Shown piece by piece: positions 1-6,632 of a DNA stretch of 9,499 nt. Location of the stretch: assembly GCA_040758525.1 (NCBI GenBank), contig JBFLVQ010000365.1, forward strand, positions 1 through 9,499, given 5' to 3'. The position numbers were made by a program, and so were the translations under genes. The number at the start of each line of letters is the position of its first letter. Position 1 is the first letter of the stretch. The stretch is from JBFLVQ01 sp040758525. GTDB lineage: Bacteria; Acidobacteriota; Blastocatellia; Chloracidobacteriales; JADJPF01. Under the pieces are notes generated by a model. It saw nothing but the letters and a program-made list of their open reading frames with translations. It ran no database searches and was not told where the DNA came from.

Positions 1-118
1 GACGTGCAGCAAGGAAATCTCGTACACGTGTTAACATCTGATATCTACGAACTTCCAGATCGTCCATAAAACCACCTTTCCCTAATACCTTGATTTGCTT
101 ATCGGATATACTCGCCAT
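1..118 (-). CDS. N-terminal part of an unrecognised protein, cut by the left edge
   Basis: Reading leftward from the ATG at 118-116 the frame stays open to the edge for 39 codons and gives a protein-like N-terminus (MASISDKQIKVLGKGG, then MDDLEVRRYQMLTRVRDF). I do not recognise the family; the visible part is charged and probably helical, with no signal peptide or membrane segment. Two starts are possible. The ATG at 118 has no Shine-Dalgarno sequence directly upstream. An in-frame ATG at 67-65 is preceded four bases away by AAAGGTGG (complement of 72-79), so translation may really start there. The frame is closed upstream by a stop at 167-169, with no other start codon between. It is divergent from the gene at 714, and the 21-bp repeat array lies between the two. 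Identity would need the sequence to the left. Confidence 0.5.
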   Translation of the reverse strand, partial: MASISDKQIKVLGKGGFMDDLEVRRYQMLTRVRDFLAAR

Positions 119-147
119 TCTACAATAACTTAGCGTGTATTTACGGT

Positions 148-176
148 AGTATAAACCCCCGCCTCCTTATGCACAA
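148..176 (-). promoter_or_regulatory. Possible promoter for the left-edge gene
   Basis: On the minus strand TATACT (complement of 148-153, five of six matches to a sigma-70 -10 box) is preceded at a 17-base spacing by TTGTGC (complement of 171-176, three of six matches to a -35 box). Transcription would start near 141, just before the ATG at 118. The -35 candidate lies in the first unit of the repeat array. The match is weak and the consensus of the host is unknown. Confidence 0.22.
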
Positions 177-505
177 AGCGATTTTCATGCTGCGCAGAGT
201 GATTTTTTCTCTGCACAAGCCATTTTTCATCTTGCATAAAACGATTTTTGTCGTGCACAAAACAGTTTTTTCCTTGCGCAAACCGTTTCTCACTTGTAAC
301 AAACGGTTTTTTATCCTGTATAAAACAGTTTTTTATGCTGCACGCAACGATTTTCATGTTGTACAAAGCAATTTTCACACTGCGCAGAACGATTTTCACA
401 TTGCACAGAGCGATTTTAACGCTGTACAGAACGATTTTCATATTGCCTGGATCGATCTTCATACTGCACAGAGCGATTTTCACGTTGTATTGAACGATTT
501 TCACA
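169..505. repeat. Tandem array of sixteen 21-bp units
   Basis: Sixteen contiguous degenerate units begin at 169, 190, 211, 232, 253, 274, 295, 316, 338, 359, 380, 401, 422, 443, 464 and 485. Fifteen are 21 bp and one (316-337) is 22 bp. The approximate plus-strand consensus is YTGCACARARCGATTTTCA plus two variable bases. Each unit has a TGCACA/TGCGCA/TGTACA element followed by a run of 4-6 T. Units at 274, 295 and 316 carry near-symmetric cores AAACCGTTT, AAACGGTTT and AAACAGTTT. The first eight units are more diverged and richer in long T-runs; the last eight are more uniform. Because 21 is a multiple of three, long frames stay open on both strands (heptads such as VKIALCN on the minus strand), but this is a consequence of the period and I do not call a gene. 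There are no unique spacers, so it is not a CRISPR. It separates two divergent genes and could be a protein-binding array, a bent-DNA element or a structured RNA; function unknown. Confidence 0.9.
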
Positions 506-588
506 CCACCTAAAACGTCTTTTGCCTGCCTTTATGTCAACAATAAAGCCCCTTCATATCGCTGTTGAATTTGGCATTAACCGAATAG

Positions 589-617
589 CTGACGGCTGTC
601 CGCTGACATGGTATTAT
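589..617 (+). promoter_or_regulatory. Possible sigma-70-type promoter of the four-gene operon
   Basis: CTGACG at 589-594 (four of six matches to TTGACA) is followed after exactly 17 bases by TATTAT at 612-617 (five of six matches to TATAAT). A TG one base before the -10 box (609-610) gives an extended -10. Transcription would begin near 624, giving a leader of about 90 bases before the ATG at 714. No -24/-12 sigma-54 element was found, although the operon encodes a sigma-54 activator. This was assigned by eye against the general bacterial consensus. Confidence 0.4.
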
Positions 618-701
618 AGATACCGCGCAATAACACTAGAGCCTGTTATAGTACCCACTAAGACGCAAATTGCTAAATCATTGAGGTTATCGGCGCTCAT
701 A

Positions 702-707
702 AGGGGG
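702..707 (+). promoter_or_regulatory. Ribosome-binding site that fixes the start at 714
   Basis: AGGGGG lies six bases before the ATG at 714. The upstream in-frame candidates TTG 522 and ATG 534 have no comparable sequence. The protein that begins at 714 (MQGTLMTVCLPDLL) starts as DUF4388 proteins usually do, which supports this choice. Confidence 0.75.
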
Positions 708-713
708 ACATTT

Positions 714-2468
714 ATGCAGGGTACATTAATGACGGTCTGTCTGCCGGATCTGCTGCGCACTATCTATACAGAACGGCACAGTGGCGAACTGATTCTGACT
801 CAAGGAAGCGTCAAGAAACAGATCTATTTCGAACTTGGACAGATTGTCTTCGCTGCTAGTAACCAAAAGGAGGATCGCATAGGTGAAGCACTGGTGCGCC
901 ACAACAAGCTTACACGTGCCCAACTGGATCAGTTTGTGAGCACCCTTGGACGCGGTAAACGCCTTGGTAAAGCACTGGTTGAACAGGGTGTTTTGACAGA
1001 TCGGGAATTGGTTACTTATGTTACTTTTCAGCTTATCGATATCATTTATTCTCTCTTTACCTGGACGCTCGGTAACTATGAGTTTGCCGAAGGCGAAAGT
1101 AACCGCGCCCCTGAAGAGTTGAAACTAAAATTTTCAACCGCGACAATCATTCTGGAAGGAGTGCGACGTATAGAGGACTTCGATATCATACGGCGTGGTC
1201 TAGGCGATCTCAATCGTCTTATTGCCCCTAGCGCCTCACCGTTACTACGCCTACAGACAATCACCCTTAAACCGCTAGAGCGCCAGGTGCTCGATCTAGT
1301 TACTCAACCAATAGATATATTGCGTGTGTTAATTGGAATACAAGATCAGCCACAAAAAGTGTTGAAAGCGCTCTATGGGCTGCTCTCTGTAGGTCTACTA
1401 CAACAAGTCGGATCTGCCGAGATCTCCGCGACAACAGGGAAATTTACTGTACCGGAGACGGTTAAACAGCAAGCAGCGGTGGCACCTCCGGTACAATCGA
1501 GCATAAATAATGCTGATTCATTTACCAATGCTAACACTGATAGTGTTCAGAATGAGATTGCAATAATCAAGACACGTATTGCTACTCAAGATCCACGCGC
1601 CATTCTAGGCGTAAGTGGACAAGCGACAATATCTGAGATACGCGATGCTTACTATCGTATGGCAACTATGTTCCATCCTGATAAGTTTATTCAATCGCCC
1701 CGCTCTGTGCGCGCTGATGTAGAATTTATCTTTACTAATATTACTGAGAGCTACAATACGCTACGGGGTGTACCGCCTATGGCGGCACGCCCATCTGCCA
1801 ACTCGGCTGTGAATACACATGATCTGGCACCGGCGCCCGCCTATCCTGGACAGCGTCAGAATTACCAACCTGGGCAGAACCAATCTACCCCAATGAAGTT
1901 TAATATTTCTGATCCAAGATTGGCACCACCGCCACCTGGCTATCAACCATCGTCTATGATTGCGCCGCCACCTACAATCGTGCCTCCACCGGCCAATTAT
2001 AGCGGTTCTACAGTGAGTCGCGGCGCTACTCGTGCTATCTCTGATGAGGTTGATTATCCCGGTTACCAGATGCACAAACTACCACAACGTAGCAACAGTC
2101 GTGGCAATGTGGTCGATGTTGAGGTTGCGCTTAATGATTTGATCGATTATCTGGATGACCGTAAGGCACCACTCTTTGTTGCTGACTCGCTTTCCACCCT
2201 ACTACGTACTAGCGCACCTCTTTATGTTGAGCCGATTCGTGTAGTAGAGGCGGTAGTGATGTGGGCGAGGGAGAAGGCAAGCTTGAATGGAAGACCCTTG
2301 CACGAGATGTTTATCAGCGTGCTCAATTCAATTAAGCATGCTGAGCAGGCCCGGGTAATTCGAGATTTTGATGCAAAACAGTTTTATACGTCTTTTATTC
2401 AAGAATTGGTTAACTACTGTCCGCCTATGGAGAAACAGGATTTTCTTGCCAAGGCAGATACAATTTAA
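714..2468 (+). CDS. DUF4388 + J-domain protein with proline-rich linker
   Basis: A cytoplasmic protein of 584 residues with no signal peptide. Residues 1 to about 125 form a DUF4388 (PATAN-like) domain: MQGTL start, the SGELILTQG strand, IYFELGQIVFAAS, and GEALV at 57-61. A helical segment with a probable winged-helix follows (about 140-232, rich in LL and IL pairs). Residues 293-351 are a DnaJ-type J domain: DPRAILGVSGQATISEIRDA, the HPD signature at 321-323, and a last helix ESYNTLR. Residues about 355-460 are a low-complexity linker rich in Pro, Ala, Asn and Gln (LAPPPPGY, MIAPPPTIVPPP). A folded C-terminal region of about 120 residues (465-584), which I do not recognise, ends the protein. 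DUF4388 occurs in many signalling and gliding-related proteins, and the HPD motif of J domains stimulates Hsp70 ATPase. An adaptor that recruits DnaK to a signalling complex is an inference. It is first in the operon; the next gene starts 32 bases on. Confidence 0.85.
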   Translation: MQGTLMTVCLPDLLRTIYTERHSGELILTQGSVKKQIYFELGQIVFAASNQKEDRIGEALVRHNKLTRAQLDQFVSTLGRGKRLGKALVEQGVLTDRELVTYVTFQLIDIIYSLFTWTLGNYEFAEGESNRAPEELKLKFSTATIILEGVRRIEDFDIIRRGLGDLNRLIAPSASPLLRLQTITLKPLERQVLDLVTQPIDILRVLIGIQDQPQKVLKALYGLLSVGLLQQVGSAEISATTGKFTVPETVKQQAAVAPPVQSSINNADSFTNANTDSVQNEIAIIKTRIATQDPRAILGVSGQATISEIRDAYYRMATMFHPDKFIQSPRSVRADVEFIFTNITESYNTLRGVPPMAARPSANSAVNTHDLAPAPAYPGQRQNYQPGQNQSTPMKFNISDPRLAPPPPGYQPSSMIAPPPTIVPPPANYSGSTVSRGATRAISDEVDYPGYQMHKLPQRSNSRGNVVDVEVALNDLIDYLDDRKAPLFVADSLSTLLRTSAPLYVEPIRVVEAVVMWAREKASLNGRPLHEMFISVLNSIKHAEQARVIRDFDAKQFYTSFIQELVNYCPPMEKQDFLAKADTI

Positions 2469-2500
2469 AGTGTTGTAAAGATGAGGTTGATTAAGAAGCA

Positions 2501-3322
2501 ATGATTGATATTCATTCACATATCTTACCAAGCATTGATGATGGCTCCGAATCGATTGAGGAGTCCGTGGAGACTTGTCTGAAAGTCGCTGAATATGGTA
2601 CAACAGCCATTGTGGCTACCCCACATATGCATGATGGCACATATGTGCCGCGCGCCATTCCGGAACTAAATACGCGCCTTGAGGCTTTACGCGCTCAGGT
2701 TGGTAATCGTATACAGATTGTGCTCGGTTGCGAGTTACGTTTTACCGAAAATACTGTCCGTCAACTCTGTATGGAGCAGAGTGTACCTACACTTAATGGC
2801 AGTCGTTACGTATTATTGGAATTTCCCCCTTTCCACTTGCCACATGGCTATCGGGAAGCACTCTTCGAGTTGCTCTCGCGTGGTATTGTGCCAGTAATTG
2901 CTCATCCAGAATGTAATCGTGTATTAATGCGGTATCCTGAGAAGTTAGTACAGATGATTGAGATGGGTTGTGTCACTCAACTTGATGCTATGAGTTTGAC
3001 GGGTGAGTATGGACCTGAGATGAAAGCTGCTGCACAACAGATGTTACTTTCCGATCTATTACATATTGTTGCCAGTGATACTCACGGGCATCGTCGCCGT
3101 CCACGTCTACACGCTGGTGTGGACGAGATTGAAAAGCTTTGTGGGCCAGATGCAGCTTTTCAGATGGTAGTAGCAAACCCCAAAGCGATAATAGAGAACA
3201 GACCCCTTCCATATCTACCGGAACCTATGCTTAAACCTATGTTCTCAGCCCGCTGGTCTGCCTTTGTCAAGTCGATCAGCTATAGCTTCAGTGGTGCAAA
3301 GAAGAAAACCGTATTGAAATGA
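2501..3322 (+). CDS. CpsB/YwqE-type PHP-fold tyrosine-protein phosphatase
   Basis: Predicted metal-dependent phosphotyrosine phosphatase of the CpsB/CapC (YwqE) family, a PHP-fold enzyme that in other bacteria dephosphorylates BY-kinases controlling capsule and exopolysaccharide export. The 273 residues carry the full metal-site series: H5 and H7 (DIHSHILPSIDDGS), H42 (ATPHMHDG), E78 (GCELR), E107 (LLEFPP), H135 with E137 and R140 (AHPECNR), and D193 with H195 (SDTHG). It is slightly longer than typical members owing to a basic tail (about 243-273, ending GAKKKTVLK). There is no signal peptide, so it is cytoplasmic. The start at 2501 has only a weak ribosome-binding site (AAGAAG very close, or AGG 14 bases upstream), so translation may be coupled to the preceding gene. 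The stop lies 11 bases before the next start. No partner tyrosine kinase is visible in the window. A histidinol-phosphatase-like PHP enzyme is the less likely alternative. Confidence 0.88.
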   Translation: MIDIHSHILPSIDDGSESIEESVETCLKVAEYGTTAIVATPHMHDGTYVPRAIPELNTRLEALRAQVGNRIQIVLGCELRFTENTVRQLCMEQSVPTLNGSRYVLLEFPPFHLPHGYREALFELLSRGIVPVIAHPECNRVLMRYPEKLVQMIEMGCVTQLDAMSLTGEYGPEMKAAAQQMLLSDLLHIVASDTHGHRRRPRLHAGVDEIEKLCGPDAAFQMVVANPKAIIENRPLPYLPEPMLKPMFSARWSAFVKSISYSFSGAKKKTVLK

Positions 3323-3328
3323 GGAAAG
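3321..3328 (+). promoter_or_regulatory. Ribosome-binding site that fixes the start at 3334
   Basis: GAGGAAAG overlaps the stop codon of the phosphatase gene and places its GAGGA core eight bases before the ATG at 3334. The alternative in-frame ATG at 3319, which would overlap the phosphatase stop as ATGA, is preceded only by a weak purine stretch. The shorter form gives a cleaner signal-peptide N-terminus (MRKLILVAML). Confidence 0.65.
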
Positions 3329-3333
3329 CTATT

Positions 3334-6300
3334 ATGCGTAAGCTAATTCTCGTGGCTATGTTGATAGTCGCGATAGCATTAGGGGTACAAGCGCAATCGA
3401 TCGCCACACATGCAGATAGACCTAGCGAAGCCCGTCCGGCGGGCCGTCTCTTTCAGTTACCGCTTACAGGTAGACCCAATATTGCAAACAAGAAAGAGAT
3501 CCTACGTATGCCGCTCAATCCATTTGCTGGGCCGGTACCTTCACCCGCCTTTCGGCGTAAACGTGAGGCTAAGGAATTGGGCGAAGATGATGAATGGCTC
3601 TATCGGCCAAGGGTTTTCCAACGCTTCTCACAAGCAACACGGTCCTATCTTTCTCGTAAACACTCCATACGGGGACGAGCATTACGACGTGCGCTTATAC
3701 AAGGCGATGTACTAAGCGCAGCCCGATTGGCTGCCAGTAATGATGAAAATATACGTGTTAATGATCCTAGACTTGATAATGAAGATCGCACCCAAAGCGA
3801 GACTAGCGCAGCCGCCTTTGGTAATACAATATTAGTAAGTTTCAACAATTCTGCTGGCTTTAAGGAGAAGAATATCTCTGGGCTGAGTATTTCACGAGAC
3901 AATGGCACAACTTGGCGACAGACACAAATCCCTACTTATCCAGGTGGATTCAATCTTGGTGATGGAGTATTGGCTGTCGATACACGCGGCAATTTCTACT
4001 ACTCAATGGTTGCTTTAGATATGCGCCAGCGAGTAACTATTGCGGTGAGTCGTTCGACCGACAAAGGAATGACCTGGAGTCAGCCTGTTGATGCTTCAAC
4101 CACTCTGGTTCGTGATGGCGCTTTCCAAGATAAAGAATGGATTACGGCTGATCGTTCACCCTCTTCACCGTTCAAAAATCGTATTTATCTAACCTGGACC
4201 AATTTCCAGCCCAATGGTAAGGCTAATATTGTCTTTGCGCGTTCGCGTAACCGTGGTCGTAGTTTTGCTGCCCCAAAGAAGATTGCTGAAAGCACTAGGC
4301 CGAATGGCTTTGTACAAGGTTCTATGGTTGCTACCGGACCGGCTGGCGAGATCTATATTAGCTGGATTGATAGTGAAATTGGTAAGACTGATATCAAGCT
4401 TACTAGATCGACCGATGGTGGCAAGACCTTTATGTCGCCGGTAATCCTTGCCTCTTTCCGTAATCCGACCTATCCAGCCAATGGTATCTTTGATGCTAAC
4501 TCTTTCCCATCACTAGCTGTCGATATTAGCTCTGGTAGAACACGTGGAAATGTCTATGTGACTTTTGCTGCACGAGGAGAGACGGCGCCTGACCGCGCAG
4601 ATATTCTCTTAGTACATTCCACGGATGGTGGAATGAGTTGGAGCACACCGCGTAAACTCAATGATGATCAATCAATCGCAGATCAATTGCTTCCCTCTGC
4701 TGCGGTTGCGGAAGATGGCGCAGTAGCAATCAGTTGGTACGACCGTCGTAACGATCTAGCAAATCTCTCGCTTATTGATGTCTATGCTACTGTCTCGACC
4801 GATGGTGGTAACAGTTTCTCACCTAATCGTCGTATTACTACAACAAACTGGCCGCTTATTCCTACACCCTTCAATCTACGCGCAGGCTATCATGGTGATT
4901 ATCATCAATTGGCTGTACGTGGCCAGCAGTTTATCTTTAATTGGGCAGATGATCGCAGTGGCAAAGATGCCGATGTCTATATTACGCTCAAAACCGGTGA
5001 GGAGTTGGCAGGACGAACACCAGACTTTGTGTTGAGCGCACGCACTTCATCACAAGTAATCAAGCCTGGCGATACAACATTCTTCACCATTGATGTGCGT
5101 GCATTAGAAGGTGCCACAGGCATGCTCAGTTTTACCGCCACGCCTAACATTGCCGGCTTGAGCTTTAGCTTTGATAGCATAGCTGCACCATTGGGTGAAA
5201 CTGTCTCGCTCAATATACAATCAACACGTGATCTTGCTCCTGGGCCTTATCTGATCAGTATTAGCGCAAAGACTCAGATCGATGGTCGTGAGTTAGTGCG
5301 TACTACTAATACCCGCCTCACCGTACTTGATCCAGCAGCACTGGTAAAGTCGCCACAGAATATTACCAATAATCCTAGTGGCTCAATGTTCCCACGCGCT
5401 GCGATCGATGCTGCAGGTAATATAAATGTCACTTGGTTAGATGATTCGCCCGGTATCTTCTCGATCTTCTTTACCCGCTCGACAGATGGTGGACGCACCT
5501 TCTCAGATCCACTGATGCTACCACGTAATGACAGCTTTATTGGCACACCATTGATTGCCGCAGATGATCGTAACATCTACATTGCTTATCTAGAACTATT
5601 CGAGACACCCGACTTTATTTTTGAGACTTCCATTGTACGCTCAACCGATGCAGGCCGTACCTTCTCATCACCTCAGGTAATCAGTCGTGATAGAAAGATC
5701 TTTGTTATACCTGAGAGCCTACAACTGGATCGTGATGGTTCAATCCATTTTGGCGCAATGACGCTAAGTCCACCTGATAATAGCAAGCCTGTCTTTACAA
5801 ATTTTGATGTTAAGTCAACCGATAATGGTGCAACCTTCACATTTAGCAAGATCTTTGCCAGCTCTTCGCCACTCTCACAACCAATTGTTGCAGTAGAGGG
5901 CGATGGTCAGACAGTTCGCTCATTGTTTGTTGATTTTAATCGTGAACGCGGTGGGCTACTATTGACACGTTCAACTGATGGTGGTCTCACTTACGCTCCT
6001 CCAATAGCACTGCCCACACAAGTCGATAAATTGATCTTTGCTAGTATCTTCTTTGCTGCTAATAACAGATCTCATGTAACTTATGTAGAAGGTAGTTTTC
6101 AAACAGAAGAGTTTGAACTCTTCTACACACGATCAGGTGAGAATGGTCGCTTCAGCACACCAGTTACGCTCACTGGCAATGCTGCGACAATATTGTCGGC
6201 TAGTCTTGCAGTTGATGCTCAAAACAATGTTGTAGTGGCTTATGAAGGAAGCTTCGACAAATTCTCTGCTGATCCCTATGTTTCACGAATTTTTTATTGT

Positions 6301-6630
6301 AATTCGACAGATGGAGGTGCATCTTTCACGATGTCTAAGAGTTTTGAACCAGCACGGGGCGGCGACTTTTTCCCCACAGTATTGCTCGATCTAGCAGGAG
6401 AATTCTCGATCATTTGGGATGGTTTTAGCCGTGATGCAATTGACATCTTTTATAGCATCTCGACAAACCATGGACGCTCTTTTGCAGCGCCAGTCAATCT
6501 CTCTAATAATGCCGGTTTTTCCAGTTATGCGGACCTCTCTTTCGACGAGCGTGGCCGTATACAACTGTTGTGGCAGGACAATACTCCCGGCAGTTTTGAG
6601 ATCTTCCGTATAAAACTAGGGAAGGAGTAA
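3334..6630 (+). CDS. Large secreted double beta-propeller protein with 13 Asp-boxes (BNR/sialidase-like fold)
   Basis: An exported protein of 1098 residues. Residues 1-20 are a Sec signal peptide (MRKLILVAML, hydrophobic core, GVQA then QS as likely cleavage site). A basic region rich in Arg and Lys follows (about 55-125). Asp-boxes (SxDxGxTW/F type) start at residues 187, 241, 304, 359, 429 and 488, and again at 716, 770, 828, 880, 934, 991 and 1043, for example STDGGKTF and STDGGRTF. The second set recurs every 52-58 residues, as expected for propeller blades. The two sets are separated by an Ig-like all-beta domain at about 565-665 (IKPGDTTFFTIDV ... YLISISAKT). The residue-934 box is degenerate (SGENGRF). 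Asp-boxes are structural, and I cannot identify a sialidase RIP motif or catalytic set, so an enzymatic sialidase call is not supported. Surface glycan binding or an extracellular scaffold is inferred. It lacks an obvious lipobox, C-terminal anchor or sorting domain. Third gene of the operon; its stop is two bases before the regulator gene. Confidence 0.85.
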   Translation: MRKLILVAMLIVAIALGVQAQSIATHADRPSEARPAGRLFQLPLTGRPNIANKKEILRMPLNPFAGPVPSPAFRRKREAKELGEDDEWLYRPRVFQRFSQATRSYLSRKHSIRGRALRRALIQGDVLSAARLAASNDENIRVNDPRLDNEDRTQSETSAAAFGNTILVSFNNSAGFKEKNISGLSISRDNGTTWRQTQIPTYPGGFNLGDGVLAVDTRGNFYYSMVALDMRQRVTIAVSRSTDKGMTWSQPVDASTTLVRDGAFQDKEWITADRSPSSPFKNRIYLTWTNFQPNGKANIVFARSRNRGRSFAAPKKIAESTRPNGFVQGSMVATGPAGEIYISWIDSEIGKTDIKLTRSTDGGKTFMSPVILASFRNPTYPANGIFDANSFPSLAVDISSGRTRGNVYVTFAARGETAPDRADILLVHSTDGGMSWSTPRKLNDDQSIADQLLPSAAVAEDGAVAISWYDRRNDLANLSLIDVYATVSTDGGNSFSPNRRITTTNWPLIPTPFNLRAGYHGDYHQLAVRGQQFIFNWADDRSGKDADVYITLKTGEELAGRTPDFVLSARTSSQVIKPGDTTFFTIDVRALEGATGMLSFTATPNIAGLSFSFDSIAAPLGETVSLNIQSTRDLAPGPYLISISAKTQIDGRELVRTTNTRLTVLDPAALVKSPQNITNNPSGSMFPRAAIDAAGNINVTWLDDSPGIFSIFFTRSTDGGRTFSDPLMLPRNDSFIGTPLIAADDRNIYIAYLELFETPDFIFETSIVRSTDAGRTFSSPQVISRDRKIFVIPESLQLDRDGSIHFGAMTLSPPDNSKPVFTNFDVKSTDNGATFTFSKIFASSSPLSQPIVAVEGDGQTVRSLFVDFNRERGGLLLTRSTDGGLTYAPPIALPTQVDKLIFASIFFAANNRSHVTYVEGSFQTEEFELFYTRSGENGRFSTPVTLTGNAATILSASLAVDAQNNVVVAYEGSFDKFSADPYVSRIFYCNSTDGGASFTMSKSFEPARGGDFFPTVLLDLAGEFSIIWDGFSRDAIDIFYSISTNHGRSFAAPVNLSNNAGFSSYADLSFDERGRIQLLWQDNTPGSFEIFRIKLGKE
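6622..6627 (+). promoter_or_regulatory. Ribosome-binding site embedded in the end of the propeller gene
   Basis: AAGGAG sits inside the last codons of the upstream gene, directly before its TAA (6628-6630), and five bases before the ATG at 6633. This arrangement favours translational coupling of the propeller and regulator genes. Confidence 0.75.
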
Positions 6631-6632
6631 AA

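Larger units (their letters stand above)
506..713 (+). other. Leader region between the repeat array and the operon
   Basis: This stretch of 208 bases contains no convincing gene. The reading frame of the downstream gene is open through it back to a TTG at 522 and an ATG at 534. However, the resulting 64-residue extension does not resemble the start of a DUF4388 domain, and neither codon has a ribosome-binding site. A degenerate remnant of a seventeenth repeat unit may lie at 506-525 (CCACCTAAAACGTCTTTTGC). A possible promoter is listed separately at 589-617. No hairpin of note was seen by eye. Confidence 0.6.

Noticed and set aside
130..504. Open frame of 124 codons on the minus strand through the repeat array (heptads such as VKIALCN)
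   Set aside because: Long frames are open on both strands because the repeat length is a multiple of three. The frame slips at the 22-bp unit, the start is a GTG with no properly spaced ribosome-binding site, and composition is wholly repeat-driven.
169..505. CRISPR array
   Set aside because: Units are contiguous with no unique spacers, and no cas gene is nearby.
169..505. Plasmid iteron or replication origin
   Set aside because: Unit length would fit, but there is no rep gene, no DnaA box recognised and no plasmid function in the window. It is kept only as a hypothesis.
169..513. Open frames on the plus strand through the same array (starting at 169 and 248)
   Set aside because: Same period artefact: the amino-acid heptad changes at the 22-bp unit, and the two overlapping plus-strand frames look equally good.
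522..713. N-terminal extension of the DUF4388 protein (TTG 522 or ATG 534)
   Set aside because: There is no ribosome-binding site, the extension is unlike the family, and a strong site with the canonical domain start occurs at 714.
2636..2649. Perfect 14-bp palindrome GGCACATATGTGCC, resembling an operator or a -24 element
   Set aside because: It is inside the phosphatase coding sequence in a conserved part of the protein, and the spacing to a -12 TTGC element is wrong. Probably chance.
3319..3333. ATG at 3319 overlapping the phosphatase stop as the start of the propeller gene
   Set aside because: Upstream ribosome-binding sequence is weak, while the ATG at 3334 has GAGGA at eight bases and gives a cleaner signal peptide. 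The overlap start cannot be fully excluded.
3334..6630. Catalytic sialidase
   Set aside because: Asp-boxes are a fold signature only; no RIP motif or catalytic set could be identified by eye.
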